Positions 21,866 to 34,127 of a stretch of DNA of 64,000 nucleotides are shown here, in pieces; position 1 is the first letter of the stretch, and each line of letters opens with the position of its first letter. Both the position numbers and the translations under genes were made by a program. The stretch is taken from the NCBI GenBank assembly GCA_944472155.2, contig OX235273.1, positions 88,158,793-88,222,792 of the forward strand, given 5' to 3'. Source of the DNA: Trichobilharzia szidati (Eukaryota; Platyhelminthes; Trematoda; Strigeidida; Schistosomatidae). Under the pieces are notes generated by a model, which had not been told where the DNA came from, did not search any database, and was given only the letters and a program-made list of their open reading frames with translations.

Positions 21866-22645
21866 TCACGTGTAATCTTTGATTCCAAGCAACTTGTAAT
21901 GTAGTTGTTGTTGTCGTGTAGTTTGCTGAATGCTGATGTCAGCATTAGGTGACTGTTGCTGTGCACGATCCTTTTTTGGCAAATCTAAGCTAGAGAAGGT
22001 GACCAGGTTATTACTACGCATTATTCTGCGCTGACACGGTGTTTTATCTTGAGCTATGGTTATAGACTTATAACTGCCATTCAGTCTTAGATGATCCTGA
22101 CATTTAGTAAACTTACTAGAATCAAGGGAATTACTGAATTTAAAAATGATGAGACAATTAGTCTGGTTAGACTTTTTACGAAGTCTTTTGCATTCAAATG
22201 GAACACTAGCCATGCCGCAACAAATCAAGAGTTTGTGTTTTACAGTCTTCAGAGGCAGAGAATCTGGGACGTTGTAAACTGTAGCCTGGTGAGAAGAGGT
22301 TATACGCTTCATCACCTCCGCAGCCAAGCAGTCAATCAGATTTTCAGCCTTATTTAGGACGTCTGAAGACATTTTAGGATGTTTTCTTAACAGACAGGCC
22401 ACTGGGTCTAAATCCGAAAGCTTGTTTTGAGTTACATCCAGTAAAGACTTAACCTGGCCAATATCAGAACGGCTCTCCGTGATATTTGAGATTGGCAGTG
22501 ATATGCTATCAAACTGACCTAATTTTTCCTGAAGTTCACTTACTTGCCACTGGATATCTTTCACAAGGAGGTTTAATTTACAGAACTCAGAGTTCTCTAA
22601 CAGAACATCTTTCACCTGTATCACAGGAGTGAGAATTGCACTCAA
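21866..22645 (-). pseudogene. CR1 ORF1 fragment
   Basis: A 259-residue frame. LNKAENLIDCLAAEVMKRI, ATVYNVPDSLPLKTVKHKL, CKRLRKKSNQTNCLIIFKF and ITIAQDKTPCQRRIMR line up with the middle of the 527-residue ORF1 at 55250-56833 (VDNLINFVTTEVTKRL, AIVYNVPDNEALKK, CYRLKKSQHDKCCPIRFQF). This is the RNA-binding, RRM-like part of ORF1. The N-terminus and ORF2 are absent. The frame is open, but it is a fragment. Confidence 0.7.
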
Positions 22646-23239
22646 GCCATTTTTTGAGCTAGTAGTTAATGCTGTATTACAGGGTGGTAATGCAGTTATA
22701 ACCTAGGTTGAGCCACTATCTAAAACAATTGTGTTTCTACGAACACGGTTTTTAGAGATTTGGACCATAATTTCAAGGATTATATGACTATAAGCAGTAA
22801 ATGAATATCAGAGCAAACACGTGCAAAAATGTCACCGATTTCGAACGTACCACCAGAGTTATGTCTGAGACATAAATAATAATGTCCTCAGTTCAGATAT
22901 CTTACTGATTTAGGAACGTGCATCAATCAGCAATATCGTGAATAAGTCACGGGATACTAAAAACTGGCCTAAAATATCACCGTAAACTAATTCTGTTTGT
23001 GCGTCAGAACTAGAAGAGTTTATGAATGATAAGAGGGTCGGACTAGGTGTCCATACATCGAAATTAGAGTGCGATGAGGTGGTCCTAACTACCATAGGTC
23101 GTACCAGTGATTCGGAACGTCCCAATCCATAAGGATCACTCCCGAACCTTTGTCCTGATGTGTAATGACTAGATCTTTGTTGTTTTTCAAGTCACCTAGC
23201 TGCTGTTTGTGCTCCTTTGTCAGGACACGTCGGACTTTA
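22646..23239. other. probable older CR1 ORF1 debris
   Basis: A minus-strand frame at 22910-23125 may be more ORF1 sequence, but I cannot align it. Nothing else is recognised. Confidence 0.3.
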
Positions 23240-23570
23240 GTTTCCCATCCCCTTGTAATGTATATTCACACCTAATTCACTTTTCAAGTTGACAATTATT
23301 ATTTCAACTTGTTTCCATTCTCATCCTGTAATTCGTTCTATCCCTGCGTAATTTTTGTTTCTAAGCCTCTCGTGATCCATATCAAGTTGAATATAACCGT
23401 CGCCTTCCATTCGCCTTTAAAATTATTTCTCCAGTTATCAAATATAAATTTTGCATACATTGTAACTGTTTTCTAATCCCATGTAATCTTGTCTCTAAGC
23501 CCCTTGCAATCCATATTCGAACCTACAAACTTTCAGATCAAGTTGAAAATTATTATGACGCTTAATCTCC
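23240..23570. repeat. imperfect tandem repeat, unit ~130 bp
   Basis: Three diverged units begin near 23243, 23367 and 23501. They share CCCCTTGTAATGTATATTC / CCTCTCGTGATCCATATC / CCCCTTGCAATCCATATTC and a downstream CAAGTTGA block. Confidence 0.5.
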
Positions 23571-24600
23571 TCCATTACTATGTGGAATTAAATAAATAAT
23601 AATGGTATCTATGTACGCTTATGTATAGAAATGCGACTGTACAGCTTTTAAAAGTGAAATCACTGAAGATATCTTTGTTGAACTTCTTGTTCTTCACCCT
23701 CCAATTTTTTTATGTTTGGTGTCTGTGAGTTGTGATCAAATTCAGGCGCTTCGTTGGTAGAACAAATACCTCTTTCGTGTGGATGTGGATGTATTCACTG
23801 TATTTTACTAGAATACAATCTTTTTATCAAGAGACTTCTTAACATTTTGCTTTGTAATTCAAGGGTATCGTTAAAGTGATTCTTTGGATGGTTGCTACAA
23901 GAGGTAGGCTTCTGAGGGACCAGTTGTAATCTATCTACGTATCCTTAGGTAATGCGTTATAGAACCAAGTACCCTACGTTCACTCTGTCCAAATATATAA
24001 TAAACGTTTTATTATTGGTTAGATTGCATTTCTTGTATTCTATACCAAACAACCTTATAAGCGATGGGTGCACAGTACAAATGTTTACTTTGTTTTGCAT
24101 ATCTAGATTATAAACATTATGCCCACATTTGGTACTCATTTAAGATTGATATGCCGTGTGGCTAGCTTCGCAAAGCACGCTACTATCACGACTAAAACGA
24201 GAAGAAAACATCAAGAAGGAAAAAGTGGCCTAATTATAGTTTGTTAGTTCCGGTATATATGCCCACTTTGTCGCTATGGGACGGTCTCACACAGGGTATT
24301 CCTGGATAGCAGCAATAGCAAGCCACTTTTTTGTCCCGACATAGTCTTATTCAGAGTTTTAACCGACAATATTAAATCAGTAAAACTAAGCGAACACCAT
24401 AAACAGAACACCCCAGCCCAACTAACTGCAGCCCTAATTTACATAAACTGAAGACATATAAAGTTACACACATCGAGCATTCAACTAGCGAATTCCTCGA
24501 AAACAAGCTTGTAGGAACAGCACAAGGACCACTTGCATCTGCTAGTGAACATGGCAACATAACGTAGACTAGTCTGGTCTTGATGAAGTCTTAGGTTGCA
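23571..24600. other. no recognisable feature
   Basis: No gene or repeat that I can name on either strand. Confidence 0.35.
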
Positions 24601-26850
24601 TACCTTACAAAGGAGGTCGAGCAGTCAAAGACCAAATCGAAGTCTGAAGTCTATAGATCAAACTCTCTTATCCTGTCTGATGTACCGGTGTGCGACAGTA
24701 GTCTGCTTCAAGAAAGGGCTCTATCTGATCGACGACAGTGATCCACAATGTGCAACAAATTAGGGCTGGACATCACTTCAGCGAAATTCTGCAGACTACA
24801 CAAGAGTGTTCAGGCACCACTAGGTGACGGTGACACTGGGCTCTGCCGAATAGTCTGAATAAATACTGTTACTGGCTCAAGTATTAGTTATCGACAGAAG
24901 TCCCATTATAATGGTGAGGCATGATGGGCCATGAGCTAACAGGCAAATGGCGAGGGAGTCACTGGAACTGATGCCTTCTACCTCCTTGTTGATACACGGT
25001 GTTCCGGAATTGAAAACTGCCACCGCTTATGAAAAACAAACGCATGACATACAGTAATGGAGATAGCTGTCATCTCAGATTACCCCTAGCGCCTCTGGAG
25101 CAACCTCGATTTTCCAGGTACCTTGACCCACTCATCTCAAATTGATTAGCCCCCCAAGGCTGCTAAACGTAAAATACAACCCCCAGGAACAGTAGGCTCT
25201 AGTACTTCATCGGTGGTACGAAACCGATGATAGATTTGGGGGACACATCCGATGCTGCGAAAGCAGACTTCGGGCCATAAGGAGGCAGCAGTTTGAAGTC
25301 TTTATATGTCTCCAAGGTTCAGTGACAGTATAGCGAGTCGGCGCGGAGAATGACAGTCATTGTCACCCAACTTTCCTACCCAAATTCAAGGGAAAAGATA
25401 ACAGATGGTTTCCATCAGAATCGGCCAACTAGTCCCAATATAAAATCCTTTTAGCAGCATACGTAGCATCAACTATGCCACGGTGCGCTCAAGTGATGAA
25501 ACTCCCTATTATCTGACTTTACAGCAATGTGAGATGGCTGAGGGGAAAGGTAAGCGAACTCGGAAAACTCCAATCACACCTACACCTCAAAATAAGAGTC
25601 CTGACTGAAACTTGACTAACCTCCACTATCGCCGACAACGCAGTCAGTATAAGTGATATGGTTCTGGTCCTGCAGGACAGGGATAACATGGAAGATGAGA
25701 GTTACGAGGCACTTTGAAAAGCAACTCAAATGCATACGTGCCACGGACCCAACACTTACCGAATTCCCAGACTCACTATGGTGTAATTTCACGGTAGACC
25801 ATACCAAGTATTTGCTGGGTAGCATCTTCTGATCACCCCCTTCTGTGGGACAGAGCACAACCGGTTGCTGCTCAGCACCACCACAGAGATACGGGACCTG
25901 GGCTATGATCAAATCACCATAGCTGGAGATTTCAATGCCCCATCACTGAACATTGGCTCGGAGTATGCCCAGGGGAAATTAGGTCGAAATCTATTGCAAA
26001 CCATTCAGAATACAAAACTGACTGAGAATTTATGGAAGACACTAGGTTGGGCCCTAATCAAAACTAGATTATATTCCAATTAGTGACCAACTATTCTTCA
26101 AAAAGGTCCAATTCATGACTCCACTACGAAGTAGTGACCATGCAGGCGTAGGATCCGATCTTGTTCTTCGTGAGCATTTGAAGTGGGACGCAGGCGATCT
26201 GGTCTGTGCTATAACAAGGCGGACTATGCTGAAATGAGAAGGCTTTTGTCCGACGCAGACTGGCCCTTAACATGGGGTAAGTTATCTCTGGATAAACCCT
26301 GGGGAGCAGCAAAGGTGATTATTCACACAGCAATCTCAGATACCGTTCCCTTAGTCACCACACAGCCAAGGAGTAGACGCTCGTGGTTAAAGAAAGGTGC
26401 TCAACAAATTCTGTAAGCACTGCTCAGCTCGGTCCACTTGGCGAAGTTTCAAAAGTCACACTGACCACATTACATACCTACAACCTTGGAAGCGGTGCAA
26501 CTCAAGAGTTAGCAGTGACAGGAGGTCATTTCAGGGAAACCCTGCCGAACACACACCCGGAGAGCCGCAAAAGCTTGTACCGATTAATTTCAGAGGGGGA
26601 ACCCGCCAACCAGTATGAATGCGCCTTAGTGTGTCCAAACGGTCAGTATTTCGCAGCTTTGGAAATGGCTGAATCATCCAGTTCTGCCTTCGCCAAACAG
26701 TTAAGCAACGGCGTGGTTATTACCCAGATAAGCAAAGAGGATAAACTATGGAGAAGTTTACCGAAGACCAGGAACCTTCACCTCACAACAAAGAAGCGAA
26801 CAAAGAGATCAAATTGGTTTACACTAGCTCGTAAAAAACGATATTTGATG
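24601..26850 (+). pseudogene. ancient CR1-like retrotransposon remnant
   Basis: Endonuclease motifs survive in broken frames. DQITIAGDFNAPSLN near 25908-25950 is the GDFN box, and RSSDHAGVGSDLVLREHLKWD near 26130-26185 is the SDH box. The RSRRSWLKKGAQQ stretch (26375 on) resembles the linker before RT. Many stops and frameshifts. The upstream limit is uncertain, and 24601-25850 is assigned only by position. Confidence 0.55.
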
Positions 26851-27160
26851 TAGAAAAGTGAAGCACCACGATTCCTTCACAGAATATCGAGATATATATA
26901 GGAATCCGCTTATACTCAAATTTAAGAGTGACTTTCCCTTGTTTTGTAAATCAGATAATACAAGAGATGTTTTAATTGAGTAAAAGAAATGTCAAGGTCA
27001 ATATTTTACCGTGGTCGAGCGGTAGATATTTAACTTGCTATGAAATACTGTGGTTCTCCCTTCTGATAACTTAATCTCCAATCTCCAGAAGAAGACCTTC
27101 AGTAAACATCCAAAATCAACCTCGAGTTACACAGTCTCATTAAAGGATAATAACTCTAAG

Positions 27161-27668
27161 GCACACGGTTAAAGTGTTTCAACAACATTATGTTCATGAG
27201 AGAACTTTTCAATACAAATCCACATAACATAGCTCAAATATCCAAAACCAGACAGAATTTCGATGTACTCAGATCGCAAAAATCCCTTGGGAATAACAGT
27301 GCTTCTTCTAACAGCTTATACTGTAACATGCTAATCTCAAATATGGCTGGACGGCATTACTCACAGAATGAATCCTTTTCTTTCTCAGAAACACCTCTTA
27401 CCCACCATAAACTGTCCGACTGCAGTTTAAGAGTTATCTCTACGCAAATAAGAAGGATTCGAGGGATGTGTACTTATTTATCAAAGAATATTAGTTGTCC
27501 AGTTCTCTATGAAACATACGGACGTTGTATATCGAAAGGTGAAACTTTCACCAACATACCAGGAATGTGCTTTATCTTACAAGAAATCGGTCACAAGCAA
27601 ACAGTTAACTGTGCCTTATATGACTTTGATGAGATACTACCTGATATTGAGGTTGGAAGTATATACAG
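27161..27668 (+). CDS. SPATA22: SPATA22-like meiosis protein, penultimate coding exon
   Basis: The frame is open from 27160 and ends at a GTATGT donor (27669-27674), two bases into an Arg codon. Its 3' half reads SCPVLYETYGRC, GMCFILQEIGHK, NCALYDFDEILPDIEVGSIY. That follows the C-terminal OB-like domain of vertebrate SPATA22 (LYEVFG, FLLRD, CVFYEIDRELPRL, GRVHR) position for position. SPATA22 works with MEIOB and RPA in meiotic recombination in germ cells. The N-terminal half is Ser/Asn-rich and unconserved, as in SPATA22. The acceptor is uncertain; the AG at 27159-27160 is my best guess but lacks a good pyrimidine tract. The frame and phase join exactly to the 32830 exon. Upstream exons were not found. 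Confidence 0.72.
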
Positions 27669-28739
27669 GTATGTTCAATTAAATTATAGAACAACTAATT
27701 AGTTTGCGAAAATATCGTTTTGCACACGTTAGAAGATTAACTTAAATGCATTTTATGTCAGAAAATTATGTCTGTATCAAACACAAAGATGAAGGCTTTT
27801 GTCAAGAGCTGCTTCATACAGATGCCTTCTGAATTCTTGTCCATACATTCAGTCACAAAACATTGCATGCTAGCTTCTATAAATACCAATGATAAGTGCA
27901 GATAATGAAATATTAGTTGCATTCGCTTCTGTAGAATAAAAAATTTAAAATAATCCAAGATAAGTATTTGAATAGAGCTGGTTGTGATCGTGTACTCTAC
28001 ACAACTGATGCCACAAGCAGTAACGCTCTCAGGAAATCCTCACCAGATTATTTTACTTTGTGATTATTTCTCCTCCTTTATGGCTGTCACTCGAAAATTA
28101 GTCACGTTTTAAGTTTTCATAATGGCAGGCATTGTGCTGGCAAAGCAAGAGACCACCAGAAAGCTTGCATGCTCTTAACATTCGAAATAACTAATGTAAA
28201 AACTAGCGAGTTATAGTGACCTGTAATCTATTTCTGCCTGAAATCATGTATGCATTAATTTGTTCTGCTTAGGAGAGTTCTGAACGAAGTAAGAAAAAAT
28301 AACTAGGGTAAAATAACTTCGTTATATTTCGTCGGTTCTTTACAACTGCATATAATCATAAAGAATTTTAATACCAATGTACAAAATATTCAAATACTCT
28401 AGTTATTTATCACAAATATGAAGGACAATAGTGTAACGTTATTAAATATCATAATGGAAGAAAAACTAAAGTTGTTATGCTCGTAAGTGTGCATAAAAAT
28501 AATCACAGAATATTCTAGAACTACGAACGAATGTTTCAAATAGAACAAAAGTGTAAATCGACAAAATATTTAAGTACGGGTTAATTAATTTAATCAAACA
28601 GAGGACAAAATTAGTCCAGTCAAGAGTGCAAATGAAGACAAAATTAGGAATATGAAATTAGATTGTCAAGACAAATTTAACTGGATTAAAAAAACTAAAC
28701 TAATGGCAATGTAAGACTAATAACACCATTATGGATAGG
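27669..28739 (+). other. intron of the SPATA22-like gene, left part
   Basis: Starts with GTATGT. AT-rich, with no other feature until the PLE end at 28740. Confidence 0.6.
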
Positions 28740-28835
28740 ATTTTATTTTGATAAGTCACACAGTAATATTAACTGATGACGTTTCGAGCACAAATTATTG
28801 CTCATAATCATATCAAGAAGCCCACACAACTTTTG
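28740..28835 (-). repeat. inverted PLE terminal fragment, left
   Basis: GATTTTATTTTGATAAGTCA and the ACTGATGACGTTTCGAGCAC to CATAATCATAT block are the reverse complement of 31365-31460. The same family flanks the RTE at 1503-1590 and 3273-3361. Confidence 0.65.
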
Positions 28836-28839
28836 TCCT

Positions 28840-28946
28840 TCATTTATATACATGTGTGGAATTGACTAGATATTTAATTAAAAATCAATACAGGATAATG
28901 TGCATCCAGAAATAGTAATAGTCAATTCCACACATGTATATAAATT
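28840..28946. repeat. 27-bp perfect inverted repeat (hairpin)
   Basis: ATTTATATACATGTGTGG (start of the arm, 28840-28866) is mirrored without mismatch at 28920-28946 around a ~53-nt loop. It lies just beyond the 3' end of the minus-strand CR1-like element. Confidence 0.6.
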
Positions 28947-28979
28947 ACAGTTTACAATTTATTTAGGATAGTAGGCTAT

Positions 28980-31336
28980 ATGCCTGTGTTAATCCTTTCG
29001 ATTTGTTACACACAGGAGGTCCAATCTCGCCTTGAATGAATCAACGGATAGCGCTGATACGACGTGTTCCGGTAGGGAGTTCTAATGGTTCACAATTCAA
29101 TGCGAAAAACGGATCTCCAGACGCAGACGATTCGACCGTGGTTTTTGAACCTTGAGGTGATGTCCTCGCAATTGGTTGGTGCTAGAAGGAAGGAATAAAT
29201 TAGCTCCAAAATCATTTCTTAGGATACGGTATGCTAGTATTAGGTCACCCCTAAGTCGTCTGTATGACAGTGGAAATAAACCCAGTCGACTTAACCTCTC
29301 CTCATATGAGAGAGTTGAGAAACCCTTTATTAGCTTAGTTCCTACTCTTTGCACCCTTTCTAATAAGTCTATTTCGTATTTGAAATACGGGCTCGCTGCC
29401 TGGATCCCATATTCCAAATGAGGTCTGATATAAGTCGGATATAATATACGAAATATTTCAGCGTCAAAATTCGCAAAAGCCTTGCGTATGGCCCATAATA
29501 TTCAAAAACCCTTAGTGGCTGCAGCTCTACAGTTTGTTGCTGTTTTCAAGTCATGCTGCACAACCACTCCCAAGTCCTTGTACTCAGTGACCACTGGGAG
29601 AGTAATGCCATTCATTGAGTAATTGTGCATGTGACTATGAGATACATGCATAACTACACTCTTGCTTAAGTTAATCTCCAAGGCCCAGTGCTTACACTAA
29701 TCACTTAACAAGTTTAAATCTTCCTGCAAAGCAAGTTGATCACTGTCATCATGTAAAGCCCTCCATATCTTGATGTCATCAGCAAACAGTAAGCAGGATG
29801 ACTTAACTACTGATGGAATCTCATTAACATAAATCAGGAAAAGAAGTGGGCCTAGAATTGTACCCTGAGGAACGCCACTCTTAACCGATTCCCATGTTGA
29901 TAAAACCCCGTTAACTCGTACTCTTTGTCTTCTGTCCTTTAGAAAGTCTTGAATCCAGTCGGCAACCACTTTATTGATTCCCAGACTACCTAACTTTCCT
30001 AGAAGACCTGAATGAGAAACCCTGTCAAACGCCTTGCTAAGGTCGATGAATATGGCATCCACCGGTATATTAGCATCAGCTGAGCTTGCCCAACTTTCTC
30101 TGACCAAAAGAAGGTTGGTCAAGCAAGAATGACCTGCTCTAAAACCATGCTGTTCCACAGCGAAAAGTCTGTTCCCTTCAATGAACTGAATGATAGCATC
30201 ACGAATTATTCTTTCTAGTAGTTTAACAACAATACTGGTCAAACTAACAGGACGATAGTTCTGAACTAAGTTTCTAGATCCGGTTTTGAAGACCGGACTA
30301 ATGATGGCATCTTTCCAGTCTCTTAGACATTTAGACTGGTCCAGAGACATATTGAAGATTACCGACAATGGCTCGGCTATGTTTTCAGCCAATGCTGTTA
30401 ATATACGTGGGTGGAGTTAATCAGGGCCACTGGACTTACCAGGATTGAGCCTTAGAAGCCACTTTAGGACAGTATCCTTTCCAATGTATAAGGGTGCCAT
30501 TTTCAAGTTACCTTCTGGAAAAGTTACAAAGCTGGTATCAATATTATCAGAGAATACTTGACTAAAGTGCTTGGACAAAGCCTCAGCCTTAGTCAAGTTA
30601 TCCTCAGCCATGTTTGTCTGGTCATCTTCAAGCATAAGAGGTGGGATAGCATCACTCTTACGTGTTCTTCTCTTGATATATGAGAAGAGTCTTTTTGGGC
30701 AGCCTGATGAACTTTTAACTAACTGGGTTTCGTAAGCTATCCTTGACTGGTGAATCAAAGTTTTACACTGGTTTCTGGTTTCACAGTATTTCAGCCGGAA
30801 CTGCTGAAGCCCAGTAGAAACAAAGAGATTCCAGAACCTTTTTCTCCGTCTTAGGAGTGCTATAGCTTGTCTATTTATCCATGGTGGCCGATTTGTTGGT
30901 CTTTTGGGAACCCTCCAGGGAATGAAATCAGTGGTAACCCTCTCAAGTGTATTCTTAAATCTATCCCATTCATCTTCAATGGATGAGACCATATTGACTG
31001 ACCAGTCGGTAGTTGAAGCACGTTCCTTTATAGCGACTATGTCAGTATGCCAAACACTAGGTCGGGATTTGGGTTGAAAACTGACTAAATTGCCAGCCCT
31101 TAAGTTAAAATCTAACACCCCATGATCACTGTTTGCTAGAGGTGGATGAATAACTAGACCATCCACGTCGTCGTTGTCATGAGTAAGCACTAAGTCCAGC
31201 AAGGAAGATCCTTGGGTAGAACCGAATCTTGTACTACCTAAGACATGTTGTGTCAGGGCATTTTCCATGGTAGTCAAGAGTAACCGGCTGTCAAACTTAT
31301 TAGCGGATCCTGGAGATGTGACAGCTACCCAGTCTA
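28980..31336 (-). pseudogene. CR1-like retrotransposon ORF2, 5'-truncated, several nonsense codons
   Basis: One frame can be followed from ~31336 to ~28985. It starts inside the endonuclease (WVAVTSPGSANKF), then LLDLVLTHDNDDV and NSDHGVLDF (SDH box). RT follows: PGKSSGPD, NYRPVSLTSIVVKLLERII, QHGFRAGHSC, FIDLSKAFDRVSH, SGVPQGTILGPLLF, FADDIKIW. Then come EYGIQAASPY and NSLPEHVVS at the end. In-frame stops interrupt it after GPD (30417-30419), after LLSD (29697-29699), after ATKGF (~29509), after RFSH (29097-29099) and inside NH-x-NSLP. I see no frameshifts. It is a different family from the CR1 at 55116-60920. It sits between inverted PLE ends inside the SPATA22-like intron. Confidence 0.85.
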
Positions 31337-31364
31337 TATGAAGAAAAAAAGTTGTATGAGTAAT

Positions 31365-31500
31365 CTGATATGATTATGAGCAATAATTTGTGCTCGAAAC
31401 GTCATCAGTTAATATTACTGTGTAACACTGTGTGACTTATCAAAATAAAATCTTAACCATAGTGGAGTTATACTCTACCACAGTGCCCAAGGTTTATACT
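31365..31500 (+). repeat. PLE terminal fragment, right
   Basis: TGATTATGAGCAATAATTTG, CGAAACGTCATCAGTTAATA and CTACCACAGTGCCCAAGG. These form the inverse partner of 28740-28835, and the outer part matches the inverse of 1425-1450. Confidence 0.65.
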
Positions 31501-31559
31501 TATATCAATAAGACTAATAACAGTTTTTATCTTAAGCCATACTTAACGAATTGAAACTT

Positions 31560-31740
31560 CCCTGAACTTAAATTATCTCAAGTGATTCCAACACATCACT
31601 TGCATGATTACCATTAAATAAGTGGTGGACGATCGCATCTTTCGGTTGGAAGTATCTTGGAATGTGCTCAGATATATGGTCACAAATTCTTCTTCTTCGT
31701 CCGATGTATGTGTTTGGCACATTCATGTTAATTGCTTTAT
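31560..31740 (-). pseudogene. Penelope-like GIY-YIG fragment
   Basis: The minus strand reads NVPNTYIGRRRRICDHISEH, PRYFQPKDAIVHHLF and a stop near 31567. The TYIG, the Arg-rich segment and SEH match the GIY-YIG domains of the other PLEs here. A short relic. Confidence 0.65.
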
Positions 31741-32829
31741 TTAGTTAAACGTAAGACTACTTGTCAACTACATATTCTCAGTGAACAATTTGTTCGGTAA
31801 GTTCTGACTAACCTAGCAACTGAATAAGTTCATTTGAGAGCAGTCTTCATTCGATGTTTAATTATTTCAAATACTCCATCACCGTGGAACAGAAGCTTTA
31901 GGAAAATCGGTTTCTTCTCAACTGTATCAAATTTTCCTTAATATGTGGTATTCTATTGTTTTTGTAAATTAGCTTCTGAAGATATTTACTGTCCATTTAG
32001 CATTTTTCAATAATGGCAAGTTCATAACTCTCCTTCTTTCGAATTTTTTTCAGCGAGGTATAACAATTTCCACACCAAAACTCTTTTGTAGTTTATTAGG
32101 CAAAAACAACTGCGAATCAGATACAGTTAGTTGCAGAATTCTTTACAATGAATATACCTTCGTATATATTTTGTTTTTCATCTGTAGGCCACCCATATAA
32201 CTCCTTTTTATTATTGTATGAACAATACTTCTTGTAGTCACTTGATCTATTTCACTAGCTTATATACTCTTCCTAGTTAGACTTTGTTTCTATCCAAAGT
32301 TTTGAACTCTGATCCTTTCTCCAAGAACACTCGTCTAATTATACTATAAAGAGTCGATCCTCTCAACACCTGAAAGATAACTACTAACATCATTCTGGAC
32401 TCATGTTACTTGGATTTTTTATTAATAACTCATGGTCAATGCGAAAAAAGCAGTGTTCATCTATTTAAAAAAAATTAAATTTTAGTACTGTCAAGCTTAT
32501 AGGTAGTTGAAAAGAACCCATGGAATAATAAAAATAATCTCATTATCCCGTTACACTTATTGATCCTGCTTGTCAAAAGAAGCTTCTTTGGTGAAGTCTT
32601 TTTGATACTTTTCACTCGAAGCACAGAAACACATAACTGAACTGCAATTATTCCGACTGAAAAGTTAGTATTGAAAAACGAATATTTTGATTTGTTTTGT
32701 TTAAATATCCGAATATTAAGGTTTCGAGTTTATTTTGACTAGGTTAGCATTATGGATCCCAAATGAGTGTTGCATATTAACATCTAAATACGTGTGAAGT
32801 CTAAAATAAAATATTTTTGTACCTAACAG
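31741..32829 (+). other. intron of the SPATA22-like gene, right part
   Basis: AT-rich and otherwise empty. It ends in TTTTTGTACCTAACAG, the acceptor at 32828-32829. Confidence 0.6.
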
Positions 32830-33097
32830 ATGCGTTGGGCGATACCACTGTCTAAAGCTTATATTCCAGTGCTTCACTGTGGAGAAACTGAATGAAAACG
32901 AAATAAGCCTCATGGAGTCCTTCCAATACCAGTCAAACTTAGAACTAGCAGAACTAATGAAACCAAACAAAGATGCACAGAGTTCTAGAAAAGTTCGCCG
33001 AACAGCGTGGAGACCCAACTCAATAGCTAATCCGCCTACTCCTGAACACTTTGTTCACTTTAGACATTCAAAATTGCCAAATACATATGTTATATGA
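32830..33097 (+). CDS. SPATA22: SPATA22-like meiosis protein, terminal exon
   Basis: Begins with the A that completes the Arg codon split at 27668. It then reads CVGRYHCLKLIFQCFTVEKL, the counterpart of the SPATA22 segment RCVGNYDxKKxIFxCVSVR. It continues through ESFQYQSNLELAELMKP and a basic tail of ~45 residues not seen in the vertebrate protein, to TGA at 33095-33097. Exon phase, splice sites and homology agree, so the two exons belong to one transcript across a 5.2-kb intron. Taking the first in-frame GTG (32879) as a start would lose the conserved segment. Confidence 0.75.
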
Positions 33098-33101
33098 AAC
33101 G

Positions 33102-33107
33102 AATAAA
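33102..33107 (+). promoter_or_regulatory. polyadenylation signal AATAAA
   Basis: Canonical hexamer five bases after the SPATA22-like stop codon, followed by an A run. An unusually short 3' UTR, unless a later signal is used. Confidence 0.55.
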
Positions 33108-33696
33108 AAAATTTTGCAGTTCTTTAGTTAATAACATATACAGACTTTTTTCAAACTGTTGAAAGTGAACTTGGTTTGGCTATATGTGATGTATCTAGTA
33201 GAATAACACACGTGGACATTAGTAAGTTTATAAGAAAAAGAATCCATACGGAGATAATGCAAAATTGCAATTACGTTAGTAATAAAATGGAAAGATTATC
33301 ATCAAAAAACTAGATAACAGGTACACAAGGCAGTAGAGAGTAGAAGTAAATCAATTAAAATAGAAACCAAAAACGCCTATATACACATCACGCATGACAT
33401 TATTCCCAGAATTAAACGTAAGTTTATCAACTGCGCGTAGATTTAACAGAGTACCAACCTTGTAGAGCTGACGAAGATACAAGTGATCCACACGCATCCC
33501 CAGAAGCACCTGTGACTCGAAAAGTAGCAGACGTCACATAAAAACTACCACAAGCTATAGTGACGGTCACCGAAGAATTCATCCGTGAAAAGAGCCAGCT
33601 AAAATAATAATAATGATATAAGGCAGGCAAAACTCCCACAAACATATACACCAAGAGAGGAAAAAAGAAGCAACTGCCAATATAAATGACAAATCA
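33108..33696. other. intergenic, no recognisable feature
   Basis: No gene or repeat that I can name. It ends where the first LTR begins. Confidence 0.4.
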
Positions 33697-34127
33697 ACTG
33701 TATAAGCCATCGTCTGGTAGCCACATCATTTCCCAGCAAACTACTGAACGTGCCATCTATGAGGTGTTGTGGCAAACACGTTCGAAGACCATCACGCGCT
33801 CTGAAATAAAAATCAGAGGTAAAAATTATTATATTTAGGCATCGGTAACGTCTGAGTTATTACTTAACATTTAAAAGTGATAGTTGTCTGTAAGACACAT
33901 AATTTATCTTTTGTCTTATCAACATTTGCTTTCAATGCATAAACTCTCGAAAGATTGTTGAGCTGCGTTAAATCTGAAACTAAGAGATAAGTGGCTACTA
34001 AAACGTACTATAGAAGTTGTTTTCTATGTGATATGAATAACATTCTGCTCCCAATCGGTTACTAGTAAGTTTTCTGTGCAATTATTACCAATTATTTCTC
34101 AAAGTTTATTAGTTCTGTTATTTTTGT
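33697..34127 (-). repeat. BEL/Pao-type LTR, copy 1
   Basis: Shared almost base for base with 37161-37602 and, for its first ~285 bp, with 43475-43760. It starts AACTGTATAAGCC on the + strand. The inner limit is not exact, because copies 1 and 2 both continue into the same internal sequence. Confidence 0.65.

Noticed and set aside
28765..28790. Hammerhead core at CTGATGACGTTTCG
   Set aside because: There is no room for stem II between the CTGATGA and a GAAAC on the same strand; the GAAAC is on the opposite strand.
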